A stretch of 64,000 nucleotides of DNA, from assembly GCF_002902985.1 (NCBI RefSeq), contig NZ_CP026167.1:2728001-2792000 (forward strand), written 5' to 3'. Below the pieces are notes generated by a model. The model saw nothing but the letters and a program-made list of their open reading frames with translations. It was not told the origin of the DNA and made no database searches. A program made the position numbers and the translations under genes. Positions 21,237-30,969 of this stretch are shown in pieces. This DNA is from Leclercia sp. LSNIH1. Lineage in GTDB: Bacteria; Pseudomonadota; Gammaproteobacteria; Enterobacterales; Enterobacteriaceae. The first letter of the stretch is position 1. The number at the start of each line of letters is the position of its first letter.

Positions 21237-22166
21237 ATGACGCAATTTGCTTTTGTATTCCCCGGCCAGGGTTCTCAGGCCGTGGGAATGTTATCTGGAT
21301 TGGCGGAGCAGTTTCCGGTAATCGAAGAGACTTTTCGTGAAGCTTCTGATGCGCTGGGCTACGACCTTTGGGCGCTGACCCAGCAAGGGCCAGCCGAAGA
21401 GCTGAATAAAACCTGGCAGACGCAGCCTGCGTTGCTGACCGCATCGGTCGCACTGTGGCGCGTATGGCAGCAGCAGGGTGGCAAAACGCCAGCGCTGTTG
21501 GCCGGTCACAGCCTGGGTGAGTATTCTGCGCTGGTTTGTGCGGGTGTGATTGCGTTTGCGGATGCTGTGCGTCTGGTTGAGATGCGCGGCAAATTCATGC
21601 AGGAAGCGGTGCCGGAAGGCACGGGCGGCATGTCAGCCATTATTGGTCTGGATGATGCTTCTATCGCAAAAGCGTGTGAAGAATCCGCAGAAGGCCAGGT
21701 CGTTTCACCGGTGAACTTCAACTCCCCGGGCCAGGTGGTTATCGCCGGCCATAAAGAGGCGGTTGAGCGTGCAGGCGCAGCCTGTAAAGCCGCGGGCGCC
21801 AAACGTGCGCTGCCGCTGCCGGTGAGCGTACCGTCCCACTGCGCGCTGATGAAGCCTGCTGCAGACAAGCTGGCCGTTGAGCTGGAAAAAATCACCTTCA
21901 GCGCACCGACCATTTCAGTGGTCAATAACGTTGATGTGCAATGTGAAACCGCGCCTGAGGCCATCCGCCACGCGCTGGTTCGCCAGCTCTACAGCCCGGT
22001 TCAGTGGACGAAAACCGTTGAATTTATGGCAGCGCAGGGCGTAGAGCATCTGTATGAAGTGGGCCCGGGTAAGGTCCTCACCGGTCTGACTAAACGTATT
22101 GTTGATACCCTGACTGCATCGGCGATTAACGAGCCTGAAGCACTGTCAGCGGCACTTGCGCAGTAA
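21237..22166 (+). CDS. fabD: Malonyl-CoA:ACP transacylase FabD
   Basis: FabD transfers the malonyl group from CoA to ACP, supplying the extender unit. The 309-residue protein opens with FVFPGQGSQAVGM and carries the nucleophile Ser92 in GHSLGEYSALV; the partner histidine is in VPSHCALM (about 201). It is preceded by AAAGGAT and followed 13 bases later by fabG. Confidence 0.98.
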   Translation: MTQFAFVFPGQGSQAVGMLSGLAEQFPVIEETFREASDALGYDLWALTQQGPAEELNKTWQTQPALLTASVALWRVWQQQGGKTPALLAGHSLGEYSALVCAGVIAFADAVRLVEMRGKFMQEAVPEGTGGMSAIIGLDDASIAKACEESAEGQVVSPVNFNSPGQVVIAGHKEAVERAGAACKAAGAKRALPLPVSVPSHCALMKPAADKLAVELEKITFSAPTISVVNNVDVQCETAPEAIRHALVRQLYSPVQWTKTVEFMAAQGVEHLYEVGPGKVLTGLTKRIVDTLTASAINEPEALSAALAQ

Positions 22167-22179
22167 GAAGAGGAATACC

Positions 22180-22914
22180 ATGAGTTTTGAAGGAAAAATC
22201 GCACTGGTCACCGGCGCAAGCCGTGGTATTGGTCGTGCTATCGCTGAAACCCTCGTCGCGCGTGGCGCGACAGTGATCGGCACCGCTACCAGCGAAAATG
22301 GCGCGCAGGCTATTAGTGACTATCTGGGAGCGAACGGTAAAGGTCTGATGTTGAATGTGACCGATCCGGCATCTATCGAATCTGTTCTGGGAAATATTCG
22401 CGCAGAATTTGGCGAAGTGGATATTCTGGTCAATAATGCCGGAATCACTCGTGACAACTTACTGATGCGAATGAAAGATGATGAGTGGAACGATATTATC
22501 GAAACCAACCTGTCATCTGTGTTCCGTCTGTCAAAAGCGGTAATGCGAGCTATGATGAAGAAGCGTCATGGGCGTATTATCACTGTCGGTTCTGTGGTTG
22601 GTACCATGGGAAATGCTGGTCAGGCAAACTACGCTGCGGCGAAAGCAGGCCTGATCGGTTTCAGTAAGTCGCTGGCGCGCGAAGTTGCGTCCCGCGGAAT
22701 TACTGTAAACGTTGTTGCTCCGGGCTTTATTGAAACGGACATGACGCGTGCGCTGACCGATGAGCAGCGTGCGGGTACGCTGGCGGCAGTTCCAGCGGGT
22801 CGTTTAGGCGACCCTAAAGAAATCGCCAGCGCGGTTGCATTTTTAGCCTCTGACGAAGCGAGTTACATCACTGGTGAGACTCTCCACGTCAACGGCGGAA
22901 TGTACATGGTTTAA
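22180..22914 (+). CDS. fabG: 3-oxoacyl-ACP reductase FabG
   Basis: FabG is the NADPH-dependent reductase of the elongation cycle. I chose the ATG at 22180 (244 residues, K-12 length, MSFEGKIALVTGASRGIGRA) with AGAGGAA upstream. A longer frame from 22156 would overlap fabD and add eight residues. The short-chain dehydrogenase motifs are clear: TGASRGIGR cofactor site, NNAG, catalytic Ser in VGSVVG (about 138), and YAAAKAG with Tyr151 and Lys155. Confidence 0.98.
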   Translation: MSFEGKIALVTGASRGIGRAIAETLVARGATVIGTATSENGAQAISDYLGANGKGLMLNVTDPASIESVLGNIRAEFGEVDILVNNAGITRDNLLMRMKDDEWNDIIETNLSSVFRLSKAVMRAMMKKRHGRIITVGSVVGTMGNAGQANYAAAKAGLIGFSKSLAREVASRGITVNVVAPGFIETDMTRALTDEQRAGTLAAVPAGRLGDPKEIASAVAFLASDEASYITGETLHVNGGMYMV

Positions 22915-22995
22915 TCACGATCGAAAATATTTGCGTTATTGGGGGCATTGGCCTCAAAATAACGTAAAATCGTGGTAAGACCTGCCGGGATTTAG

Positions 22996-23023
22996 TTGCA
23001 AATTTTTCAACATTTTATACACT
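22996..23023 (+). promoter_or_regulatory. acpP promoter
   Basis: TTGCAA (22996-23001), a 16-base spacer and TACACT (23018-23023) form a good sigma-70 promoter 45 bases before acpP. The short leader contains a small hairpin (TCGCGAAAGCGA, 23034-23045). A separate promoter fits the very high demand for acyl carrier protein. Confidence 0.7.
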
Positions 23024-23068
23024 ACGAAAACCATCGCGAAAGCGAGTTTTGATAGGAAATTTAAGAGT

Positions 23069-23305
23069 ATGAGCACTATCGAAGAACGCGTTAAGAAAAT
23101 TATCGGCGAACAGCTGGGCGTTAAGCAGGAAGAAGTGACCAACAATGCTTCTTTCGTTGAAGACCTGGGCGCAGATTCTCTTGACACCGTTGAGCTGGTA
23201 ATGGCTCTGGAAGAAGAGTTTGATACTGAGATTCCGGACGAAGAAGCTGAGAAAATCACCACCGTTCAGGCTGCCATTGATTACATCAACGGTCACCAGG
23301 CGTAA
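23069..23305 (+). CDS. acpP: Acyl carrier protein
   Basis: AcpP carries growing acyl chains on a phosphopantetheine arm. The 78-residue acidic protein is almost identical to K-12 AcpP. The attachment serine is in [11 protein letters not shown] (residue 37, Ser36 after removal of Met). It lies between fabG and fabF, with its own promoter and a terminator-like hairpin behind it. Confidence 0.99.
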
Positions 23306-23316
23306 GTGAACATCTC

Positions 23317-24638
<1,322 letters not shown>

Positions 24639-24661
24639 CGCTAACCAGTCGTTAGTGCAGT

Positions 24662-24692
24662 AAAAAAAGGTCCGCTTGTCGGGCCTTTTTTA
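24662..24692 (+). terminator. Terminator after fabF
   Basis: AAAAAAGGTCCG and CGGGCCTTTTTT form a stem with one G-U pair and a short loop, followed by a T-run. It separates the fab cluster from pabC. Confidence 0.88.
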
Positions 24693-24761
24693 TTCGGTTT
24701 TCTTCCCTTGTCCAGAGCCATCCTTCCTGCCAGACTATTCGACCATCTTAAAGGAGCCACC

Positions 24762-25571
24762 ATGTTCTTGATAAATGGTATAAAGCAGGCACAGCTTCCG
24801 GCGAGTGACCGGGCGATTCAGTTTGGTGACGGCTGCTTCACGACGGCCCGCATTGTCGAAGGCAGGGTCTGTTTGCTTGAGGCACATCTGCAACGATTGC
24901 GGACGGCCTGTGAAAAACTGTTCATTCCCTTTGTCCAGTGGGCAGCGTTAGAAGATGAAATGACAGGCCAGGCGCAGGGTGTCGATCGGGGCGTATTAAA
25001 AGTCATTATTACCCGGGGAAGCGGCGGAAGAGGATACAGCGCGTCTGGCTGCCTGGATCCGGCTCGCATTCTGTCGGTATCAGCCTGGCCTGCCCATTAC
25101 GATCGCTGGCGCAAGGAAGGCATTACCCTGGCATTAAGCCCGGTGAGGCTGGGACGTAATCCGCAGCTTGCGGGGATAAAACACCTCAACCGGCTTGAGC
25201 AAGTGCTGATTCGCTCCCATCTTGAACAGACCGACGCCGATGAAGCGCTGGTTCTTGACAGCGAAGGGTTCATTACGGAATGCTGTGCGGCGAATTTATT
25301 CTGGCGGCAGGGTAAGGATGTGTTTACCCCCTGTCTGGATCAGGCTGGCGTTAACGGCCTGATGCGGCAGTTTTGTCTGCGGCAACTGGCGCACTCCGGA
25401 TTTCGCGTGGTCGAAGTGCAGGCGCGCGAGGCTGCGCTGACCGATGCTGACGAGATCGTCGTATGCAATGCGCTGATGCCTGTTGTGCCGGTGCGCCAGT
25501 ATGGTTCTCACCATTTTACATCGCGTGAGTTGTACTCGTTTTTAGCCCCTCTGTGTGAGCAAACCAGATAG
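24762..25571 (+). CDS. pabC: Aminodeoxychorismate lyase PabC
   Basis: PabC splits 4-amino-4-deoxychorismate to 4-aminobenzoate and pyruvate for folate synthesis. The ATG at 24762 (AAAGGAGCC upstream) gives 269 residues and the K-12 start MFLING. A longer frame from 24708 has no family match. It is a fold-type IV PLP enzyme: the PLP lysine is in [10 protein letters not shown] (about residue 140-160), and DGCFTTAR and [14 protein letters not shown] are family blocks. The sequence is more diverged from K-12 than its neighbours. First gene of pabC-mltG-tmk-holB-ycfH. Confidence 0.95.
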   Translation: MFLINGIKQAQLPASDRAIQFGDGCFTTARIVEGRVCLLEAHLQRLRTACEKLFIPFVQWAALEDEMTGQAQGVDRGVLKVIITRGSGGRGYSASGCLDPARILSVSAWPAHYDRWRKEGITLALSPVRLGRNPQLAGIKHLNRLEQVLIRSHLEQTDADEALVLDSEGFITECCAANLFWRQGKDVFTPCLDQAGVNGLMRQFCLRQLAHSGFRVVEVQAREAALTDADEIVVCNALMPVVPVRQYGSHHFTSRELYSFLAPLCEQTR

Positions 25572-25573
25572 TC

Positions 25574-26596
25574 ATGAAGAAAATGTTGCGCTTTATTCTC
25601 CTCGTCGTTGTCGTGCTGGGCATTGCCGCTGGCGTGGGGATGTGGAAAGTTCGCCAGCTGGCGGAGAGCAAAATCCTGATCGCCGACGAGACGGTATTTA
25701 CCCTGAAACCCGGTACCGGACGGCTGGCGCTGGGTGAGCAGCTGTACGGCGACAAGATCATTAACCGCCCGCGGGTATTCCAGTGGTTATTACGCGTGCA
25801 GCCGGAGCTGTCGCATTTTAAAGCCGGTACGTACCGCTTTACGCCAGGAATGACTGTGAAGGAGATGCTGGAGCTGCTTGAAAGCGGTAAAGAGGCGCAG
25901 TTCCCGCTGCGTTTTGTCGAAGGGATGCGTCTTAGCGACTACCTGAAGCAGCTGCGCGATGCGCCCTACATCAAGCATACGTTGCCGGACGACAGCTATG
26001 CCGCCGTCGCCGAGGCCCTGAAATTTGAGCATCCTGACAGGATAGAGGGTTGGTTCTGGCCCGATACCTGGATGTACACCGCGGGCACCACCGATGTAGC
26101 ACTCTTGCAGCGTGCGCATAAAAAGATGGTTGCAGCCGTGGATAAAGCCTGGGAAGGGCGGATGGAAAACCTGCCGTATAAAGATCAGAACCAGTTCGTG
26201 ACCATGGCCTCTATCGTCGAGAAAGAGACGGCGGTCGCCAGCGAACGCGATCAGGTGGCCTCTGTGTTTATCAATCGTCTGCGTATCGGTATGCGGCTGC
26301 AGACTGACCCTACGGTGATTTACGGGATGGGTGAGAACTACAAGGGCAACATTTCGCGTAAAGATCTCGAAACCCCAACGGATTATAATACCTATGTCAT
26401 TAGCGGATTACCCCCGGGGCCGATCGCCACGCCGGGTCAGGCATCGCTGAATGCCGCCGCGCATCCGGCCAAAACGCCGTATCTCTATTTCGTCGCTGAC
26501 GGAAAGGGTGGACATACTTTTAACACCAATCTTGCCGGTCATAATCGTTCGGTCCAGGACTATCTGAAGGCACTTAAGGAAAAAAATGCGCAGTAA
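25574..26596 (+). CDS. mltG: Endolytic peptidoglycan transglycosylase MltG
   Basis: MltG cuts nascent glycan strands at the inner membrane and sets their length. The 340-residue protein has one N-terminal membrane helix (about residues 4-22, [20 protein letters not shown]) and a LysM-like segment. The YceG catalytic domain follows, with the key glutamate in [13 protein letters not shown] (about residue 218) and the block [14 protein letters not shown]. It follows pabC by two bases and overlaps tmk by 11, so the genes are translated together. Confidence 0.97.
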   Translation: MKKMLRFILLVVVVLGIAAGVGMWKVRQLAESKILIADETVFTLKPGTGRLALGEQLYGDKIINRPRVFQWLLRVQPELSHFKAGTYRFTPGMTVKEMLELLESGKEAQFPLRFVEGMRLSDYLKQLRDAPYIKHTLPDDSYAAVAEALKFEHPDRIEGWFWPDTWMYTAGTTDVALLQRAHKKMVAAVDKAWEGRMENLPYKDQNQFVTMASIVEKETAVASERDQVASVFINRLRIGMRLQTDPTVIYGMGENYKGNISRKDLETPTDYNTYVISGLPPGPIATPGQASLNAAAHPAKTPYLYFVADGKGGHTFNTNLAGHNRSVQDYLKALKEKNAQ

Positions 26597-27227
26597 CTAC
26601 ATCGTCATTGAGGGGCTGGAAGGCGCCGGGAAAACCACCGCACGCGATACGGTCGTCGAGACGCTAAAACAGTGCGGCATCGAAGAGATGATCTTCACCC
26701 GCGAACCGGGCGGCACACAGCTGGCGGAAAAACTGCGTAGTCTGGTGCTGGACATTAAATCGGTCGGCGATGAAGTCATTACGGATAAAGCCGAAGTCAT
26801 GATGTTCTACGCCGCGCGTGTCCAGCTGGTCGAAACCGTCATCAAACCTGCGCTGGCGCGTGGGTGCTGGGTCATCGGCGACCGCCACGATCTCTCCACC
26901 CAGGCTTACCAGGGCGGTGGCCGCGGCATTGACCAGACGATGCTCGCCACGCTGCGCGATGCGGTGCTGGGGGATTTCCGCCCGAACCTGACGCTCTATC
27001 TCGACGTGACGCCAGAAGTGGGCCTGAAGCGCGCCCGCGCCCGTGGCGAACTGGATCGTATTGAGCAGGAGTCGCTGGACTTCTTCAACCGTACCCGCGC
27101 CCGCTATCTTGAGCTGGCCGCGCAGGACAGCACCATCCGCACCATCGACGCCACCCAGCCACTGGAAGCGGTGATGGACGCCATTCGTAAAACGGTCACC
27201 GAATGGCTGAAGGAACAACAGGCATGA
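26586..27227 (+). CDS. tmk: Thymidylate kinase
   Basis: Tmk phosphorylates dTMP to dTDP. The 213-residue protein has the P-loop GLEGAGKTT (about residues 9-17), the dTMP-binding [14 protein letters not shown] block, and an Arg-rich lid ([10 protein letters not shown]) as in the E. coli type of enzyme. The start lies inside the end of mltG, and its stop overlaps the holB start as ATGA. Confidence 0.98.
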   Translation: MRSNYIVIEGLEGAGKTTARDTVVETLKQCGIEEMIFTREPGGTQLAEKLRSLVLDIKSVGDEVITDKAEVMMFYAARVQLVETVIKPALARGCWVIGDRHDLSTQAYQGGGRGIDQTMLATLRDAVLGDFRPNLTLYLDVTPEVGLKRARARGELDRIEQESLDFFNRTRARYLELAAQDSTIRTIDATQPLEAVMDAIRKTVTEWLKEQQA

Positions 27228-28228
27228 AATGGTATCCATGGTTGCGCCCGCACTTAGAACAGCTGGTGAACAGCTATCAGTCCGGTCGGGGGCATCATGC
27301 GTTACTGATCCAGTCGCTGCCGGGAATGGGCGATGATGCGCTGATCTACGCTATCAGCCGTTTTCTGATGTGCCAGCAACCCCAGGGGCATAAAAGCTGT
27401 GGCCAGTGCCGCGGCTGTCAGTTGATGCAGGCGCAGACGCACCCGGATTATTACGCGCTTGAGCCAGAGAAGGGCAAAACGACGCTGGGTATTGATGCGG
27501 TTCGCGCGGTCAGCGAGAAGCTCTACGAGCGCGCGCGGCTTGGCGGGGCGAAAGTGGTCTGGGTCAAGGATGCCGCCCAGCTGACCGAAGCTGCGGCCAA
27601 CGCGCTGTTAAAAACCCTGGAAGAGCCGCCGGAAAATACCTGGTTCCTGATGGCCTGCCGTGAGCCCGGACGGTTGCTGGCGACTCTCCGAAGCCGCTGT
27701 CGCTTGCATCATCTCAACGTGCCGCAGGAGGCGTGGGCTATCAGCTGGCTTGCGCGAGAAGTGACAACGTCACAAGAAGCGGCGCTCAGCGCGCTGCGTT
27801 TGTGCGGCGGCGCGCCTGCAGCCGCGCTGGCGCTGTTGCAGCCCAACGTCTGGGGACAACGCGAACAGCTTTGCCAGGCGCTTGGGGCTGTACCTGACAG
27901 TGGTGACTGGATGAGTCTGCTGTCGGTGCTCAATCATGAACAGGCGCCCGATCGTCTGCACTGGCTGGCGGCATTGTTGCTGGATGCCCTTAAAATTCAG
28001 CAGGGGGCGACCTTGATCAGCAATGCCGATGCCTGGCAGCTGGTAAACAGCCTCGCCCGGCGCCTGCCAGGAGTGGCATTACGGGCTATCCTTCATGACG
28101 TATGCCAGTGTCGCGAACAATTACTCAGCGTAACGGGGCTGAATCGGGAGCTTGTGCTGACCGACCTGTTACTCACTATCGAGCATTACCTGCAACCGGG
28201 CACAACGCTGCCTGTATCCCATCTCTGA
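27224..28228 (+). CDS. holB: DNA polymerase III delta' subunit HolB
   Basis: Delta' is a fixed part of the clamp loader that opens and loads the beta sliding clamp. The ATG at 27224 overlaps the tmk stop and gives 334 residues, the K-12 length (MKWYPWLRP). A Zn-binding Cys set is seen in [18 protein letters not shown] (about 50-67). The P-loop region reads GMGDDALI rather than GxxGxGKT, as expected for delta', which does not hydrolyse ATP. The SRC motif is at LRSRCRLHH. Confidence 0.97.
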   Translation: MKWYPWLRPHLEQLVNSYQSGRGHHALLIQSLPGMGDDALIYAISRFLMCQQPQGHKSCGQCRGCQLMQAQTHPDYYALEPEKGKTTLGIDAVRAVSEKLYERARLGGAKVVWVKDAAQLTEAAANALLKTLEEPPENTWFLMACREPGRLLATLRSRCRLHHLNVPQEAWAISWLAREVTTSQEAALSALRLCGGAPAAALALLQPNVWGQREQLCQALGAVPDSGDWMSLLSVLNHEQAPDRLHWLAALLLDALKIQQGATLISNADAWQLVNSLARRLPGVALRAILHDVCQCREQLLSVTGLNRELVLTDLLLTIEHYLQPGTTLPVSHL

Positions 28229-28238
28229 GAGAGACATT

Positions 28239-29033
28239 ATGTTTTTAGTCGACTCACACTGCCATCTTGATGGCCTGGATTATCAATCCCTGCATAAAAA
28301 CGTCGATGACGTGCTGGAAAAAGCCGCAGCCCGCGATGTGAAATTTTGTCTGGCGGTCGCCACGACGTTACCGGGCTACCGCACCATGCGTGAGCTGGTG
28401 GGCGTGCGCGACAATGTCGTTTTCTCCTGCGGCGTGCATCCGCTGAACCAGGATGAGGCCTATGATGTCGAGGATTTACGCCGTCTGGCGGCGGAAGAGG
28501 GCGTCGTCGCGATGGGTGAAACCGGGCTGGACTATTTTTACACTCCGGAAACGAAAGCCCGTCAGCAGGAATCATTCCGCGATCATATCCGTATTGGCCG
28601 GGAGCTGAACAAGCCAGTGATTGTCCACACCCGCGATGCCCGTGCCGATACGCTGGCGATCCTGTCAGAAGAAAAGGTGACGGATTGTGGTGGCGTACTA
28701 CACTGTTTCACTGAAGACAGAGAAACAGCGGGCAAACTGCTGGATTTGGGTTTTTATATCTCGTTTTCCGGGATCGTGACGTTCCGTAACGCAGAGCAGC
28801 TTCGCGACGCTGCGCGATACGTCCCGCTCGATCGCCTGCTAGTGGAGACAGATTCCCCTTATCTGGCACCGGTACCGCACCGCGGTAAAGAGAACCAACC
28901 CGCGATGGTACGGGATGTGGCCGAGTATATGGCCGTTTTGAAAGGCGTCGATGTTGAAGAACTGGCACGCATTACCACTCATAACTTCGCCAGTCTGTTT
29001 CACATTGACCCCTCCCGCCTGCAATCAGTATGA
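28239..29033 (+). CDS. ycfH: TatD-family metal-dependent hydrolase YcfH
   Basis: The 264-residue protein is a TatD-type metallo-deoxyribonuclease/hydrolase. Metal ligands are visible in DSHCHLD (residues 5-11), GETGLDYFY (Glu about 92), HTRDA (about 129), HCFTEDRE (about 154) and ETDSPYL (about 205). E. coli YcfH has metal-dependent phosphatase/DNase-like activity in vitro, but its physiological role is not settled. It closes the pabC-ycfH operon and precedes ptsG. Confidence 0.93.
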   Translation: MFLVDSHCHLDGLDYQSLHKNVDDVLEKAAARDVKFCLAVATTLPGYRTMRELVGVRDNVVFSCGVHPLNQDEAYDVEDLRRLAAEEGVVAMGETGLDYFYTPETKARQQESFRDHIRIGRELNKPVIVHTRDARADTLAILSEEKVTDCGGVLHCFTEDRETAGKLLDLGFYISFSGIVTFRNAEQLRDAARYVPLDRLLVETDSPYLAPVPHRGKENQPAMVRDVAEYMAVLKGVDVEELARITTHNFASLFHIDPSRLQSV

Positions 29034-29081
29034 TTCGTCAGTTTTTTTTGGGCTCGTAATTAATAGCTAAAGCGAGTAAAG

Positions 29082-29107
29082 TTCACCGCCCAAACAGGGG
29101 CGGTGAA
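29082..29107 (+). other. Hairpin downstream of ycfH
   Basis: TTCACCGCCC (29082-29091) and GGGCGGTGAA (29098-29107) pair perfectly over ten bases with a six-base loop. There is no clean T-run after it, so it is a possible but weak terminator for the ycfH transcript. It may also block 3' exonucleases. Confidence 0.5.
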
Positions 29108-29178
29108 TGCGTTTCTGGTAACATTTAGACATCTATTTTGTAAAAATCTGAAAGTTTTTCAGGTAACGAACGCTGAAA

Positions 29179-29194
29179 CGTGATAGCCGTCAAA
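29179..29194 (+). promoter_or_regulatory. CRP site of ptsG
   Basis: CGTGATAGCCGTCAAA matches the CRP pattern TGTGA-N6-TCACA with good left and weaker right half. It sits at the position of the activating CRP site of K-12 ptsG, upstream of the Mlc operator. Confidence 0.7.
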
Positions 29195-29207
29195 CAAAGA
29201 TCCGCAG

Positions 29208-29235
29208 ATTTATTTTACTCTGCGTAATAAATAAA
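29208..29235 (+). promoter_or_regulatory. Mlc operator of ptsG
   Basis: The A/T-rich palindromic segment with ATTTATTTTACTC and GCGTAATAAATAAA matches the known Mlc operator at K-12 ptsG almost base for base. Mlc represses ptsG until it is captured by dephosphorylated PtsG during glucose transport. Confidence 0.8.
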
Positions 29236-29310
29236 GGGCGCTTAGATGTCCTGTCCACGGCACGGTTCTCCCCCCGGGCCAATGCGTGAAAACGTAAAAA
29301 AAGCACAAAT

Positions 29311-29333
29311 ACTCAGGAGCACTCTCAATTATG
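29311..29333 (+). promoter_or_regulatory. ptsG ribosome-binding site and SgrS pairing region
   Basis: The segment ACTCAGGAGCACTCTCAATT just before the ptsG ATG is the same as the K-12 region that base-pairs with the small RNA SgrS during sugar-phosphate stress. Conservation to the base suggests that this organism uses the same control. The sgrS gene itself is not in the window. Confidence 0.7.
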
Positions 29334-30764
29334 TTTAAGAATGCATTTGCTAACCTGCAGAAGGTCGGTAAATCGCTGATGCTGCCGGTATCCGTACTGC
29401 CTATCGCAGGTATTCTGCTGGGCGTCGGTTCTGCAAACTTCAGCTGGCTGCCAGCCGTAGTTTCTCATGTGATGGCGGAAGCAGGCGGTTCTGTTTTTGC
29501 TAATATGCCACTGATCTTCGCCATCGGCGTTGCGCTTGGCTTCACCAATAACGACGGCGTATCTGCGCTGGCCTCTGTCGTTGCCTACGGCATCATGGTT
29601 AAAACCATGGCTGTGGTTGCACCTCTGGTGCTGCACTTACCACCGGAAGAGATCGCTGCTAAACACCTGGCTGACACCGGGGTTCTGGGCGGTATCATCT
29701 CGGGTGCTATTGCGGCGTATATGTTTAACCGCTTCTATCGCATCAAGCTCCCTGAGTATCTGGGCTTCTTTGCCGGTAAGCGTTTTGTTCCAATCATCTC
29801 TGGCCTGGCGGCGATCTTCACGGGTGTGATCCTCTCCTTCATCTGGCCACCGATTGGTTCCGCTATCCAGACCTTCTCTCAGTGGGCGGCTTACCAGAAC
29901 CCGGTTGTGGCGTTTGGTATCTACGGCTTCATCGAGCGTTGCCTGGTGCCGTTTGGTCTGCACCACATCTGGAACGTTCCTTTCCAGATGCAGATCGGCG
30001 AATTCACCAACGCTGCGGGTCAGGTCTTCCACGGCGATATCCCACGCTACATGGCAGGCGACCCAACCGCAGGCAAACTGTCTGGCGGCTTCCTGTTCAA
30101 AATGTACGGCCTGCCGGCTGCTGCGATTGCAATCTGGCACTCTGCTAAACCAGAGAACCGTGCAAAAGTGGGCGGTATCATGATCTCCGCAGCGCTGACC
30201 TCGTTCCTGACCGGTATCACCGAGCCGATCGAGTTCTCCTTCATGTTCGTTGCGCCGATCCTGTACATTATCCACGCGATTCTGGCTGGCCTGGCGTTCC
30301 CAATCTGTATCCTGCTGGGTATGCGTGACGGTACTTCCTTCTCGCACGGTCTGATCGACTTTATCGTCCTGTCCGGTAACAGCAGCAAACTGTGGCTGTT
30401 CCCAATCGTTGGTGCGGGCTACGCGGTGCTGTACTACACCATCTTCCGTGTGCTGATCAAAGCGCTGGACCTGAAAACACCAGGTCGTGAAGATGCAACA
30501 GAAGACAGCAAAGCGGGTGCGACCAGCGAAATGGCTCCGGCACTGGTTGCAGCCTTCGGCGGTAAAGAGAACATCACTAACCTGGACGCATGTATCACTC
30601 GTCTGCGTGTTAGCGTTGCCGATGTTGCGAAAGTTGACCAGCCGGGTCTGAAAAAACTGGGCGCAGCTGGCGTAGTTGTTGCAGGTTCCGGTGTACAGGC
30701 TATCTTCGGTACTAAATCCGATAACCTGAAAACCGAAATGGATGAGTACATCAGCAGCAACTAA
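29331..30764 (+). CDS. ptsG: PTS glucose-specific EIIBC component
   Basis: PtsG imports and phosphorylates glucose, taking phosphate from EIIA-Glc. The 477-residue protein has a membrane IIC domain of about ten helices (residues 1-385, with the sugar-site block [15 protein letters not shown]). A linker and a cytosolic IIB domain follow, with phosphorylated Cys421 in [13 protein letters not shown]. Length equals K-12. Regulation by CRP, Mlc and SgrS is visible upstream. Confidence 0.98.
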   Translation: MFKNAFANLQKVGKSLMLPVSVLPIAGILLGVGSANFSWLPAVVSHVMAEAGGSVFANMPLIFAIGVALGFTNNDGVSALASVVAYGIMVKTMAVVAPLVLHLPPEEIAAKHLADTGVLGGIISGAIAAYMFNRFYRIKLPEYLGFFAGKRFVPIISGLAAIFTGVILSFIWPPIGSAIQTFSQWAAYQNPVVAFGIYGFIERCLVPFGLHHIWNVPFQMQIGEFTNAAGQVFHGDIPRYMAGDPTAGKLSGGFLFKMYGLPAAAIAIWHSAKPENRAKVGGIMISAALTSFLTGITEPIEFSFMFVAPILYIIHAILAGLAFPICILLGMRDGTSFSHGLIDFIVLSGNSSKLWLFPIVGAGYAVLYYTIFRVLIKALDLKTPGREDATEDSKAGATSEMAPALVAAFGGKENITNLDACITRLRVSVADVAKVDQPGLKKLGAAGVVVAGSGVQAIFGTKSDNLKTEMDEYISSN

Positions 30765-30783
30765 GTTGTGACCTGGGGAGACT

Positions 30784-30809
30784 AAGGCAGCCGAATGGCT
30801 GCCTTTTTT
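30784..30809 (+). terminator. Terminator after ptsG
   Basis: AAGGCAGCC and GGCTGCCTT form a nine-base-pair stem with a GAAT loop, followed by a T-run. Confidence 0.92.
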
Positions 30810-30829
30810 ATATCTGTAGTTTGTGGCAT

Positions 30830-30913
30830 GCCGGGTGGCGCTACACTTACCCGGCCTACAAAGGCAACAACCGCACGAACCGTAGGCCGGGTAAGGCGCA
30901 GCCGCCACCCGGC
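30830..30913. repeat. REP pair (BIME) between ptsG and fhuE
   Basis: Two inverted REP units (30830-30858 and 30882-30913) with GCCGGGTGGCGC, TTACCCGGCCTAC and GTAGGCCGGGTAAGGCGCAG cores lie between the convergent ptsG and fhuE genes. The GTAG tetranucleotide at the foot of the second hairpin is the mark recognised by RAYT proteins. Confidence 0.88.
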
Positions 30914-30925
30914 GAACAGCGCGCA

Positions 30926-30952
30926 CAAAAAAGGGAGCCATTTGGCTCCCTT
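30926..30952 (-). terminator. Terminator of fhuE
   Basis: On the minus strand AAGGGAGCC pairs with GGCTCCCTT over an AAAT loop and a T-run follows. It lies 18 bases after the fhuE stop. Confidence 0.9.
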
Positions 30953-30969
30953 AGACGCTGCATGCTTTA

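Noticed and set aside
29637..30941. 434-codon open frame antisense to ptsG
   Set aside because: Runs through the ptsG terminator and a REP element and has shadow-type composition.
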